Assembly (NCBI RefSeq): GCF_045679555.1
Contig: NC_092094.1
Coordinates: 36,472,430 to 36,536,429, forward strand
Reading direction: 5' to 3'
Length of the DNA stretch: 64,000 nt
From: Salvelinus alpinus
Taxonomy: Eukaryota; Chordata; Actinopteri; Salmoniformes; Salmonidae
This document shows positions 10,400 to 21,697 of the stretch, piece after piece; positions within the stretch are counted from its first letter, which is position 1; each line of letters starts with the position of its first letter. Both the position numbers and the translations under genes were made by a program. Below the pieces are notes generated by a model, which had not been told where the DNA came from, searched no databases, and saw nothing but the letters and a program-made list of their open reading frames with translations.

Positions 10400-11680
10400 G
10401 TACCACCAGTGCTGACACCACGCACCAAGCCTCCTGTGCGTCTCCAGAGCCCTGTACGCACTGATCCTTCTCCCCGCACTCGTCCTGAGGTGCGTGCCCT
10501 CAGCCCGGTACCACCAGTTCCGGTACCACGCACCAGTCCTATAGTGCGCCTTGAGAACTCAGTGTGCCCTGTCCCTGCTCCCCGCACTAGCCTTGAGGTG
10601 CGTGTCTCCAGTCCGGTACCACCAGTTCCGGTACCACGCACCAAGCCTCATGTGGGTCTCCAGAGCCCTGTACGCACTGTTCCTTCTCCCCGTAGTCGCC
10701 CTGTTGTGCGTGTCCTCAGCCCGGTACCACCAGTGCCGGTACCACACATCAGGCCCATAGTACGCCTTGAGAGTCCAGTGTGCCCTGTTGTTGTTCCCCG
10801 CACTAGCCTGAAGGTGCGTGTACTTAGCCCGGTACCTCCAGTTCCGGCACCAGGCCTACAGTGCGTCTCAGCCGGCCAGAGTCTGCCGTCTGCCCAACGG
10901 CGCCTGAACTGCCCGTCTGCCAAGCGGCACCTGAACTGCCCGTCTGCCCAACGGCGTCTGAACTGCCCGTCTGTATTGAGCCTTCAAAGCCGCCCGTCTG
11001 CCATGAGCCTGCAAAGCCGCCCGTCTGCCATGAGCCGCTAGAGCCTTCCGCCAGACAGGAGCCGCTAGAGCCTTCCGCCAGACAGAAGCAGCCAGAGCCT
11101 TCCGCCAGACCGGAGCAGCCAGAGCCTTCCGCCAGACCGGAGCAGCCAGAGCCTTCCGCCAGACCGGAGCAGCCAGAGCCTTCCGCCAGACCGGATCAGC
11201 CAGAGCCTTCCGCCAGACCGGATCAGCCAGAGCCTTCCGCCAGACCGGATCAGCCAGAGCCGTCCGCGAGCCATGACCAGCCAGAGCCGTCCGCGAGCCA
11301 TGACCAGCCAGAGCCGTCCGCGAGCCATGACCAGCCAGAGCCGTCCGCGAGCCATGACCAGCCAGAGCCGTCCGCGAGCCATGACCAGCCAGAGCCGTCC
11401 GCGAGCCATGACCAGCCAGAGCCGTCCGCGAGCCATGACCAGCCAGAGCCGTCATCCAGCCAGGATCCGCCAGAGCCGTCATCCAGCCAGGATCCGCCAG
11501 CCAGCCAGGATCCGCCAGCCAGCCAGGATCCGCCAGCCAGCCAGGATCCGCCCCTTAGTCCGGAGCTGCCCCTTAGTCCGGTGCTGCCCCTTAGTCCGGT
11601 GCTGCCCCTTAGTCCGGTGTTGGCCCTTAGTCCGGTGTTGGCCCTTAGTCCGGTGTTGGCCCTTAGTCCGGTGGGGTTAA
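10400..11680 (+). repeat. Coding tandem repeats inside the LTR element
   Basis: The interior is built from successive repeat blocks. About 10300-10860 holds degenerate units reading roughly PVRLQSPVRTVPSPRT. About 11041-11450 holds a 27-bp unit (PEPSARPEQ, then PEPSASHDQ), more than a dozen copies and nearly identical in its second half. About 11455-11680 holds 18-bp units (SQDPPA, then LSPVLP). The near-identity of neighbouring units points to recent slippage or unequal exchange. The blocks are treated as parts of a fossil element, not a host gene. Confidence 0.85.
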
Positions 11681-11846
11681 TTTGGAGGGTGGCCATTTGG
11701 AGGAGGCTACGAAAGCGGGTAGTGACTATGGTGGGGTGGGGACCACGACCAGCGCCAGAGCCGCCACCGTGGACAGACGCCCACCCAGACCCTCCCCTAG
11801 ACTTTATGCTGGTGCGCTCGGAGTTCGCACCTTAAGGAGGGGGTTA

Positions 11847-12278
11847 TGTCACGTTCCTGACCTATTGTTCCTTTTTCTGTTATTTATTTAGTTGGTCAGG
11901 GCGTGAGTTGGGGTGGGTTGTCTTTGTGTGTTTTTGTTTAGTCTAGGGGTGTTGTATGTGTATGGGGTAGAGAAGAGTGAGGTTGTCTAGTTATGTCTAT
12001 GGCTGCCTAGATTGGGTCTCAATCAGAGACAGCTGTCATTCATTGTCTCTGATTGGGAGCCATATTTAAGGCTGCCATAGGCAGTAGGCTTTTGTGGGTA
12101 GTTGTCTATGTTGAACGTGTGTTGCTTGTCTCTGCACTTACGTTATTTAGCTTCACGGTGTTTTGTTAGTTTGTATATAGTGTTCGTTTTGTGTTTTCTC
12201 TCTCTTCTCAATAAAAGAAGATGTATTTTGCACACGCTGCGCCTTGGTCCAATCTCTGTCAAGAAGACGATCGTGACA
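11847..12278 (+). repeat. 3' LTR
   Basis: Right LTR of the same element, 432 bp and almost identical to the left LTR. It is preceded by a purine tract and followed directly by the CCTAC target copy. Confidence 0.88.
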
Positions 12279-12283
12279 CCTAC

Positions 12284-12869
12284 TATGCGTCATAGGGGAC
12301 ATAACAGAGGATACATTTTATTTTCCAGGATACTGCATGTTACTATATTTTCTAAAGACACAAATAAATACTCTTCATTACTATTGTTAACACCAAAAGT
12401 TTCATTGGAAAAGAGAGCAGTAACATTCATCATCCTTTCAGACTTAACGGTGTGATATTTTTTCATAATAACTTAAGGAAGTGCCAGAACACTCACTGCT
12501 CGGAAATTAAACAATATCATTTAATATCCTCTTAGAGGTTTACAAAGACGTCTGGGAAGATACTTATCCTAAGCTGAAAGAACAACTTCCTTCAAAGACA
12601 AACAAAAGACTGTCCACTATTTGCTTCCTCGCCACTTCAACCTGTTGCACATAGGCCTACAGAACAATTAACTTGCCTCGTTTTAATAACATAGGCTAAG
12701 CATACAGTGTCAGTGTTACAGCAAATAAAACTTAATGTCATATAGAACATTACATGATGCATTTTTTCATGCAAAACTGCTATCTAGGTAGTACATTCAA
12801 CTTTGCATAGTCAAAGCATAAACATGTGCAAACCAACAACTTATAAAATCATCCATGGTGATATTCCAA
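12284..12869. other. 3' flank of the dehydrogenase gene
   Basis: No gene was recognised. It probably includes the 3' untranslated region of the minus-strand dehydrogenase. An AATAAA on the minus strand lies at 12319-12324, but its use is unproven. Confidence 0.4.
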
Positions 12870-15800
12870 TCACCAGGGTAGTGGCTCCCCGGTGTAGTGT
12901 AGAAATGACCCATGATCCTTTTCAGTCAATCCACCAATTACTGACAACACAGAAGATATGCTCTCCTCTGGACTCAAAGGTGCCTGGAGGCAAAGGGGAA
13001 ATTATAAAGATGATTCATTATCAATGTTTCCCTAAAAAAACGACTATTTATTCTCATGGGGCTATTACTAAAATAAACAAGTACGGATGTAGGGACAGAT
13101 ATTGTGATGCAGTGTTTATTATGTTCTCTCTGCTGAGAAGAGAATAGAGGCTTACTTCTGGTCCTCCCATGTCAGTGCGTACCCAGCCAGGGTGGAGGCC
13201 CATGCACAGGATGCCATCAGCCTCCAGATCCACTGCCATGCATCGTGTCACCATGTTCAGAGCACTCTGTCAATACACAACAACTTGTTGTCAGAGCCAT
13301 GTCACTTATGTTACTCTGGCTTATATCTGCTCGACACCTGTCCACATTTATCAGGTTGTCAAATGACCAATGATACACATACCTTGGAAGTTCTGTAAGG
13401 ATACCACTTGAAGTTCTTGGCCCGGTCACCCCAGTTGAGCTCGACTGACCCTAACAAGGAAGTCATGTTGATGACCGCAGCTCTATGGATGCCCATCCCC
13501 GTGCCTTTGGCAGCTGCCCTCTTCAGCAGGGGTAGGAGAGCCTGGCAGAGATACAGAATGTGAGAACATTTCTATTTCTCTCATGCAGGTGGACTATCAT
13601 GTATTTTTGTTTATGTAAAGATAAAAATTAACAAATTAAACCTTAGTGATCATAAGTGGGGCCACAGAGTTGGTGTGGAAGTTCTCCAACATCTTCTCAG
13701 CCGTGACTGTCTCAAAATTGGCGACAACATTGATTCCAGCATTGTTGATTAGACAATTGAGGCCCAGCTCCTGAACAAGCAGGTCAACGTCTTGTGCAGC
13801 TTTCTCTATGCTCTCCTGACTGACAACATCTGGAGAGGAGGCAAAGTCAGTAAGAAAACAATATAATTTTTTATATAGCATTATATCATGCATACAAAAG
13901 TTATTGATTTAATTATTCTTACCAAGTGTTATTATATGGATATTTGGATGTCTTTCAGCTAGTTTCTGCAGTTCCTGCAAAACACAGAGAATTACTTCAC
14001 ACAACTACATTGCACATGACAGGTGTGCAGATCGGCATTCACCAGTGACATAGACTAGACATAAAATAGTAAATCCGGGACTCTCAAATTAGTATGATAT
14101 GTTACGTTTGGTATGGTTACATAAGACAGAAGGTTACTTAAGGAAATAACACAGAAGGGTGGATGGGTAGGTGTATAAGATTGTCTAGCAACCCAAAGTT
14201 TGCTTGTTCAAATCTCATCACGGACCACTTTGGAACTACTTAGCATGTTAGCTAACCATTCCCTTAGCCATAACCCTTTAACCGTACTTAGTATGTTAGC
14301 TAACCATTCCCTAACCTTAACCCTTTAACCATAGCTAGGTGGCTAATGTTGGCTAGGCTGGAGGTTAGGAGTTAAGTTAAAGGGTTAGCTAACATGCTAA
14401 GTAGGTCCAAAGTAGATAAAAAGTAGTAAGTAGTTGCTACAATGCAAAAGTAGTCCGTGATAAGATTCAAACACGCAACCTTTGGGTCGCAAGACATTTG
14501 CATTACTTTAAGCCTAACCATAACCCCTAACCACTAGCCTAGCTAAAGTTAGCCACAACAAATTGGAGTTTGTAACATATCATACGTTTGGCAAATTTGT
14601 AACATATTGTACGAATAAAAAATTGGGCTGTTTGAGAAAGTATGAGCAAATGTTAGCCTACATCAACATGTAAAAAATATTGAGAATATGCAAATGACCT
14701 ATATGACAGACCTTACATGACATGACATACCCTCGTAAAACTGACCATCCTACCGATCCTCGACTTCGGCGATGTCATTTACAAAATAGCCTCCAACACT
14801 CAACAAATTGGATGCTGTCTATCACAGTGCCACCCGTTTTGTCACCAAAGCCCCATATACTACCCACCACTGCGACCTGTATGCTCTCGTTGGCTGGCCC
14901 TTGCTTCATACTCGTCGCCAAACCCACTGGCTCCAGGTCATCTACAAGTCTCTGCTAGGTAAAGCCCCGCCTTATCTCAGCTCACTGGTCACCATAGCAG
15001 CACCCACCCGTAGCACGTGCTCCAGCAGGTATATCTCACTGTCACCCCCAAAGCCAATTCTTCCTTTGGCCGCTTCTCCTTCCAGTTCTCTGCTGCTAAT
15101 GACTGGAACGAACTGCAAAAATCTCTGAAGCTGGAGACTCTTACCTCCCTCACTAGCTTTAAGCACCAGCTGTCAGAGCAGCTCACAGATCACTGCATCT
15201 GTACATAGCTCATCTGTAAATAGCCCATCCAATCTACCTCATCCCCATACTGTATTTATTTATCTTGCTCCTTTGCACCCCAGTATCTCTACTTGCACAT
15301 TCATCTTCTGCACATCCTACCATTCCAGTGTTTAATTGCTAAATTGTAATTACTTCGCCACCATGGCCTATTTATTGCCTTACCTCTCTTATCCTACCTC
15401 ATTTGCACATGCTGTATATAGATTTTCTACTGTATTATTGATCGTATGTTTATTTATTCCATGTGTAACTCTGTGTTGTTGTATGTGTCGAACTGCTTTG
15501 CTTTATCTTGGCCAGGTAGCAGTTGCAAATGAGAACTTGTTCTCAACTAGCCTACCTGGTTAAATAAAGGTGAAATAAAAAAAATTAAAAACATCTACCA
15601 ACCCCAATAAAGAACACTGAAATGAAACAGGCAGGGAGCCGATCTCGAACCCTCGACCATTCTAGACCGAATTCTATCGCGCTATCGACTGTGCCACAAA
15701 AGCATGCTCGTGCGATAAAGTCGATTTCCGCACTTGTAAACCCAGGGTCCTTACACTACTCCCTCCTTTCCAAAAGCGCGTCCTCGCGCTAGCTTGCGAC

Positions 15801-16152
15801 TCCATGTCTTACAGGAACGCGCTCACCGGTCAAGCACACGCACTGTCGTGGATGCAAGATCCGATCACTTTTGACACCAATGTAATAAAACAGCAGAGTC
15901 GATTTCCGCGCTTATAAACCCAGGGTCGTTACAATACTGTAGCCTAGGATACGCTCAAAACACAGCACAAGACGTATAACATTTCCGCATGTGTTTATTT
16001 ACCTGGGCCCCGCTAGGGTTTCTGGCCGTGGCAATAATAATCTTGTCCGGATCAGAGCTCCCTGTCACCAGACTTTCCACTACTCGCAGACCGAGGCCTC
16101 GGCTGGCTCCTGTCACCATTACCGTTCGGCAATTTTTAAAAGCGCTAATCAT
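12870..16152 (-). CDS. Short-chain dehydrogenase/reductase, C-factor/sniffer type
   Basis: Six exons join in phase: 16152-16003, 13974-13923, 13829-13642, 13541-13383, 13266-13156, 12983-12870, giving 257 aa, the usual length for this family. The protein has the classical SDR layout: nucleotide-binding TGASRGLG (residues 14-21), NNAG (96-99), a catalytic serine in NMTSLLGS (about 158) and the Y-x3-K pair in YRTSK (Tyr179, Lys183). It ends in YTGEPLPW, close to the C-factor/sniffer family ending. Members reduce carbonyl compounds with NAD(P)H. The substrate here is unknown. Intron 1 (about 2 kb) is filled with repeats. The start at 16152 was chosen because it puts the glycine motif near residue 14; upstream in-frame ATGs at 16218 and between would lengthen the N-terminus. 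The exon 3 donor is a weaker GTTTAA. Confidence 0.9.
14035..14640. repeat. Dispersed repeat in dehydrogenase intron 1
   Basis: The segments 'tagactagacataaaatagt', 'gttacgtttggtatggtta' and 'cttagcatgttagctaacc' also occur, in the same order, at 26765-28386. It is AT-rich, carries CCTAAC-rich internal tracts and has no coding content. Probably a non-autonomous element; class unknown. Confidence 0.7.
14725..15590 (+). mobile_element. LINE 3' fragment (second LINE family)
   Basis: The first 450 bp read as the C-terminal end of a LINE protein ([10 protein letters not shown] near 14808, then PPYLSSL and [17 protein letters not shown] near 15100). A 3' untranslated region follows, ending in 'gttaaataaaggtgaaataa' at about 15580. 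This tail differs from the TTTGATTTG tail of the other LINEs in the window. It is heavily 5'-truncated, and reading frames are broken in the upstream part. Confidence 0.75.
15632..15703 (-). repeat. tRNA-like sequence (SINE head or tRNA pseudogene)
   Basis: On the minus strand a box A-like TGGCACAGTCGATAG and a box B-like GGTTCGAGATC sit 45 bases apart, the normal tRNA spacing, with a TAGA/TCTA pair where the anticodon stem belongs. The two acceptor-arm ends do not pair, so a functional tRNA is unlikely. A related phrase, 'tcgatttccgc' to 'aacccagggtc', occurs twice just beyond it (15721-15752 and 15900-15930). Confidence 0.55.
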
Positions 16153-16261
16153 GGTTATTATGAGAAATTTGGATTTGTTGTGGGCTATTTCTTCGTATCT
16201 AATGTAGTGAGTAATCATACCATGACTTACTGAAGTGGCTTAGCGTAGTCACATGATTTAA

Positions 16262-16714
16262 AGGCCCAGTGCAGTCATAAACGTAATTTCCCGTGTTTTA
16301 TATATTTCCACACTATGAGGCTGGACTAAAACTGTGAAATTGTCAAAATTATGATAATGTACTTTTAGTGTAAGAGCTGTTTGAAAAGACCTGAAATTTC
16401 AGTCTGTTTTGGTGGGAGGGAGTTTCAGCCTGCCTGGTGACATCAAATTAGTTAAAAGACCAATAAGAAAGAGTTTCAAACCTCTGCGCCAATAACTTCC
16501 AGTTTCCAACTTCTAGCTTCCAGTTTTTCACTCCCCACCTAGACCACTCCTAGACAGTCCTAACACAATTCTTGCTTGAGAAATTGCTATTTGCTAAGAA
16601 GCTGTTTTTGTTTATTTTGACTACTTTAATTGAAAACATCACAGTTAGGTGCTTTGTTTAATTTGTTAAGCAGAAAGGATTTGATATTGAAATAAAAACG
16701 TCTGCATTGTACCT
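16262..16714. mobile_element. piggyBac-like MITE flanked by TTAA
   Basis: A 453-bp non-coding element between two TTAA sites (16258-16261 and 16715-16718). The ends are inverted: AGGCCCAGTGCAG at left and CTGCATTGTACCT at right. The TTAA target is the piggyBac signature. The sequence matches a dispersed repeat I recognise from salmonids. It lies just upstream of the dehydrogenase start (16152), so its transcript may begin near or within it. Confidence 0.75.
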
Positions 16715-16904
16715 TTAATGGAAAGTGCTTTAAGCTGCCTCTGTGCCCCTCTGTCTTGCAATGAATACATTTTAGGCCTATTATAGCACATTAGGAAAAT
16801 AAATGTAATGTGTGTAATCATTTAGTAAAAAAATATTACTAGGCCTATAAAGCTATTAAATAAAATTAGGGTAGCCTACAATTAGTAGGCTAGGCCTAAT
16901 ATAT

Positions 16905-17013
16905 ACGGTACCAGTCAAAAGTTTGGACACACTTACTCATTCCAGGGTTTTACTTTATTTTTACTATTTTGTACATTGTAGAATAATGGTGAAGACATCA
17001 AACTATAAATAAC
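16905..17013. mobile_element. Tc1-like terminal fragment
   Basis: 'ccagtcaaaagtttggacac' followed by 'ttgtagaataatggtgaag' is the terminal inverted repeat region of a salmonid Tc1-like family. Only one end is present, and it is cut by the LINE that follows. Confidence 0.75.
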
Positions 17014-19997
17014 ATCAGTCCAACTACCAACATTACATTAAAAACTGTAATATCTTATGCTTCATGGAGTCGTGGCTGAACGACGACATTATCAACATAC
17101 AGCTGGCCGTGCTGCTACACCTGCATTGCTTGCTGTTTGGGGTTTTAGGCTGGGTTTCTATACAGCACTTTGTGACATCAGCTGATGTAAAGATGGGCTT
17201 ATAAATAAATTTGATTGATATACGCTGTATCGGTAGGATATAACAGCGGCGTCTGGTAAGACAAGGGGTGGCGGACTATGCATATATGTAAACAACAGCT
17301 GGTACACAATATCTAAGGAAATCTCAAGGTTTTGCTCGCCTGAGGAAGGGAATCTCATAATAAGCTGTAGACCACACTATCTACCTAGAGAGTTTTCATC
17401 TGTATTTTTTGTAGCTGTCTACATACCACCACAAACTGATGCGAGTACTAAGACCGCACTCAATGAGATCTATTCCGCCATAAGCAAACAGGAAAACGCT
17501 CATCCAGACGCGGCACTCCTAGTGGCCGGGGACTTTAATGCAGGGAAACTTAAATCTGTTTTACCAAATTTCTATCAGCATGTTAAATGTGCAACCAGAG
17601 GGGAAAAAACTCTAGACCACTTTTACTCCACACACAGAGATGCATACAAAGCTCTCCCTCGCCCTCCATTTGGCAAATCTGACCAAAATTCTATTCTCCT
17701 GATTCCTGCTTACAAGCAAAAATGAAAGCAGGAAGCACCAGTGACTCGGTCAATAAAAAAGTGGTCAGATGAAGCAGATGCTAAGCTACAGGACTTTTTT
17801 GCTAGCACAGACTGGAATATGTTCCGGGATTCTTCCTATGGCATTGAGGAGTACACCACATCAGTCATTGGCTTCATCAATAAGTGCATCGATGATGTTG
17901 TCCCCACAGTGACCGTACGTACATACCCCAACCAGAAGCCATGGATTACAGGCAACATCCCCACTGAGCTAAAGGCTAGAGCTGCCGCTTTCAAGGAGTG
18001 GGACTCTAACCCGGAAGCTTATAAGAAATCCCGCTATGACCTCCGAATAACCATCAAACAGTGTGTCAATACAGGACTAAGATCGAATTGTACTACACCG
18101 GCTCCGACGCCAGTCGGATGTAGCAGGGCTTGCAAACCATTACAGACTACAAATGTTAGCACAGCCAAGAGCTGCCCAGTGACACGAGCCTACCAGACAA
18201 GCTAAACTACTTCTATGCTCACTTCGAGGCAAATAACACTGAAACATGCATGAGAGCACCAGCTGTTCCGGACGACTGTGTGATCACGCTCTCCGCAGCT
18301 GATGTGAGTAAGACCTTTAAACAGGTCAACATTCACAAGGCCGCAGGGCCAGACGGATTACCAGGACGTGTACTGCGAGCATGCGCTGACCAACTGGCAA
18401 GTGTCTTCACTGACATTTTCAACCTCTCCCTGTCCGAATCTGTAATACCAACATGTTTTAAGCAGACCACCATAGTCCCTGTGCCCAAGAACACTAAGGT
18501 AACCTGCCTAAATGACTACCGACCCGTAGCATTCACGTCTGTAACCAAGAAGTGCTTTGAAAGGTTGGTCATGGCTAACATCAACACCATTATCCCAGAA
18601 ACCTTAGGCCCACTCTAATATGCATACTGCCCCAACAGATCCACAGATGATGCAATCTCTATTGCACTCCACACTGCCCTTTCCCACCTGGACACAAGGA
18701 ACACCTATGTGAGAATGCTATTCATTGACTACAGCTCGGCGTTCAACACCATAGTGCCCTCAAAGCTCATCAATAAGCTAAGGACCCTGGGACTAAACAC
18801 CTCCCTCTGCAACTGGATCCTGTACTTCCTGATGGGCTGCCGCCAGGTGATAAGGGTAGGTAACAACACATCCACCACGCTGATCCTCAACAGAGGGGCC
18901 CCTCAGGGGTGCGTGCTCAGTCCCCTCCTGTACTCCCTGTTCACTCATGACTGCACGGCCAGGCACCACTCCAACAACATCATTCAATTTGCCGATGACA
19001 CAACAGTGGTAGGCCTGATCACCGACAACGACGAGACAGTCTATAGGGAGGAGGTCAGAGACCTGGCCGTGTGGTGCCAGGACAACAACCTCTCTCCCAA
19101 CGTGATCAAGACAAAGGAGATGATTGTGGACTACAGGAAAAGGAGGACTGAGAACACCCCCATTCTCATCAACGGGGCTGTAGTGGAGCAGGTTCAGGAC
19201 TTACATTTCCTTGGTGTCCACATCATCAACAAACTAACATGGTCCAAGCACACCAAGACAGTCATGAAGATGGCATGACAAAACCGATTCCCCCTTAGGA
19301 GACTGAAAATATTTGGCATGGGTCCTCAGATCCTCAAAAGGTTCTACAGCTGTGCCACCGAGAGCATCCTGACTGATTGCATCACTGCCTGGTATGGCAA
19401 CTGCTCAGCCTCTGACCGCAAGTCACTACAGAGGGTAGTACGTACGGCCCAGTAGATCACTGGGGCCAAGCTTCCTGCCACCCAGGACCTCTATACCAGG
19501 CGGTGTCAGAGGAAGGCCCTAAAAATTGTCCAGCCACCCTAGTCATAGACTGTTCTCTCTGCTACCACACGGCAAGCGGTACCGGAGTGCCAAGTCTAGG
19601 TCCAAGAGGCTTCTAAACAGCTTCTAACCATAAGCCATAAGACTCCTGAACATCTTATCAAATGGCTACTCAGACTATTTGCATTGCCCCCCCCCCCCTT
19701 TTACGCCGCTGCTACTCTCTGTTATTATCTATGAATAGTCACTTTAATAACTCTACCTACATGTACATATTACCTCGACTAACCGGTGCTCCCACACATT
19801 AACTCTGTACCGGTACCCCCTGTATATAGTCTCGCTATTCGTATCTTACTGCTGCTCTTTAACGACTTGTTACCTTTATTTCTTATTCTTATTCGTATTT
19901 TTTTAACTGCATTGTTGGTTAGGGGTTTGTAAGTAAGCATTTCACTGTAAGGTCTACTACACCTGTTGTATTCGGCACATGTGACTAATATAATATA
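17014..19997 (+). mobile_element. LINE, L2/CR1-like, decayed but long
   Basis: The order is: remnants of an apurinic endonuclease (VAGDFN near 17525; SDQNS near 17680 where SDH is usual), a linker, and a reverse transcriptase from about 18250 with [24 protein letters not shown] (near 18725), [16 protein letters not shown] (near 18895) and the catalytic FADDTTV (near 18990). A C-terminal region (to about 19540) and a 3' untranslated tail ending in a TTTGA-type sequence follow. The coding region is interrupted by in-frame stops (for example near 17725, 18616 and 19278) and frame changes, so it cannot make an intact protein. The start of the endonuclease is missing, so it is 5'-truncated. A separate repeat is inserted at 17107-17220. 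The clade is assigned by motif resemblance only. Confidence 0.9.
17107..17220 (+). mobile_element. Short repeat inserted in the LINE endonuclease region
   Basis: The segment from 'cctgcattgcttgctgtttgg' through 'acagcactttgtgacatcagc' to 'ataaataaatttgattgata' interrupts the LINE reading. It resembles a 3' end widely found at the tails of teleost LINE/SINE elements. It is younger than the LINE. Confidence 0.6.
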
Positions 19998-20013
19998 ATT
20001 TGAAATTGGTTTC

Positions 20014-20325
20014 TAGAGCTCCCGAGACCGCTACTATCTCCAAGCAATAAGACTGCTGAGTAGCTAATAATTGGCTGCCTGCCTACAAACTATCTGCACT
20101 GAGTCTATGCACACTCACACACATTCACCACTTACTCTGCTGCTACTATTTATTATTTGTATTTATTCTGCTGCCCAGTCACTTTTACCCTGCCTACAAG
20201 TACATATTTACCTCAACTACCACTATATCCCTGCACATTGATATGGTACTGGTACTGACCTTGTACATAGTGTATATTCTTGTGTTTTATTTCTCGTATG
20301 TTTAAAAACAATCGGACATAGTATT
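20014..20325 (+). mobile_element. LINE 3' tail fragment (related family)
   Basis: 'gacaagtacatattt'-type tail sequence with 'cctcaactaccactatatccc' and 'gcacattgatatggtactgg' parallels the 3' untranslated region just upstream of it, but the remaining sequence differs, so it comes from a second, related insertion. No coding part is present. Confidence 0.65.
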
Positions 20326-20329
20326 GATT

Positions 20330-21690
20330 CCGTGTTTTTTAAATTAAAGGTCTCTTCTGGATGTTTTATTTACTAAATTTGATATTGAACACTGCATCAT
20401 TGAGGAAGAGTTTGTATGTCAGCATTTTTGTTGTAATATTATTTTTTTAAATTAATTCTGCACCTCTGACTTTAAAACTGCTACCAGTTTAGCACCAAAA
20501 CATTTACAACAAAGAAATGATATAGCTAATAAATACAAGTGTGTAAAAAATATAAGGGGTATGTCATGCTGAAACCCTTTACAGCTTTGCCAATTCAATT
20601 TTTTATTTTAAAATCATCTTATTTAATGATTTGATCTATTTTATATGTAATAAGGCCACACCGTAGACTTAGATAGACATCGCATCATTGTGTCTGTCCC
20701 ATTATGGCATCTGCGCAGCGCTGAAGATATGTATAACTAACCCAAGATTGTTCATCTGTATCGTTTACACTGGGAGAAAATTAAGTATAGTCGGCAGAAC
20801 CAGCAAGGAGGTGGGCAAAACCAAGCACGAGCTAGTGAGATCCTATTGGCGTGAAGTATTTGCATATTTCCGTTACGTAATGCCTCCTCTGTTCTCAATT
20901 TTACCTTGCACCCCTACACAGCTACAATTGAGAAAACGTTGTAAATGGATGCTTCAGCTTTATAGCCCCTGTGACTTGTCTGTGTTTCCCTTCTGTTTGT
21001 GGCGGCGCCATTGAGCCCTCCATTTTTAAGTAGTATATTTTCTTCTTCTACTACTTCTGAGTTGGCAAACAAACTGAAAGGGTGCACACTGCCATCTAGT
21101 GTGTTGTTTGAACAGGTATAAAGCGACGTTTGCCTATTTACTGCCACCTGCAGACATAGAATGTTTCCTCATGAGTATAATTCATTTGCAGATCTGTATG
21201 GAATTATGTGAGCCTTAACACATAGGAAGTCCCACCCAGTTAACTACTTCAAAATGGTTAAAGTCCTCAATGGCGCTGCCCATTATAAAATAAGCTTTTG
21301 GGCACTAGAGTTCTCTATCTCTATGGGCCACAGTGGGCCAGAGATAATAACAGACATGTGATAATCTGAACTATCCAAAAAGACCACTAGAGCTCATGAT
21401 AAATTTCATAAAATTCTGGTAGTTTACTAGTAAACTTTGAAAGTTACCAGTAAAATACCCTCCCTTTGCAACCCTACTCAAGTTATTTCTACCTAAGGTT
21501 TCCAGTGTTCTGCATGCACTGAAGAGGAGTGTCCATGTCAGTAAGTTGTAGGCCTTTCTTGAATTAAAACAACTTTTGCACTTTATCCTTTCCCCGCTGC
21601 CTTACCGATCTTTTTTACTAATACACAGTTGACATTTTTAGTGCTTGAGTCATTGCTTAAAATTAAGAAACTGACATTTACAAACTGTGC
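20330..21690. other. Unassigned intergenic DNA
   Basis: No gene or RNA was recognised. Short open frames lack splice context and coding bias. Confidence 0.5.
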
Positions 21691-21697
21691 AACCATC

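Larger units (their letters stand above)
9371..12278 (+). mobile_element. LTR retrotransposon, non-autonomous, proline-rich interior, young
   Basis: The element has LTRs of about 432 bp at 9371-9804 and 11847-12278, each starting TGTCACG and ending GACA. It is flanked by a 5-bp target duplication CCTAC (9366-9370 and 12279-12283). A purine-rich tract (aaggaggggg, 11834-11843) precedes the right LTR, as a polypurine tract should. The LTRs differ at only about half a dozen of 432 positions by eye, so insertion is recent. The interior (9805-11846) is GC-rich and codes for proline-rich, repetitive protein. No protease, reverse transcriptase, RNase H or integrase was recognised, so any movement depended on another element. 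Structurally it looks nearly whole for a non-autonomous copy. The superfamily is unresolved. Confidence 0.88.

Noticed and set aside
10861-11680. Regular repeats that could suggest a CRISPR array
   Set aside because: The units are contiguous, without unique spacers, code for proline-rich peptide and lie in a vertebrate LTR element.
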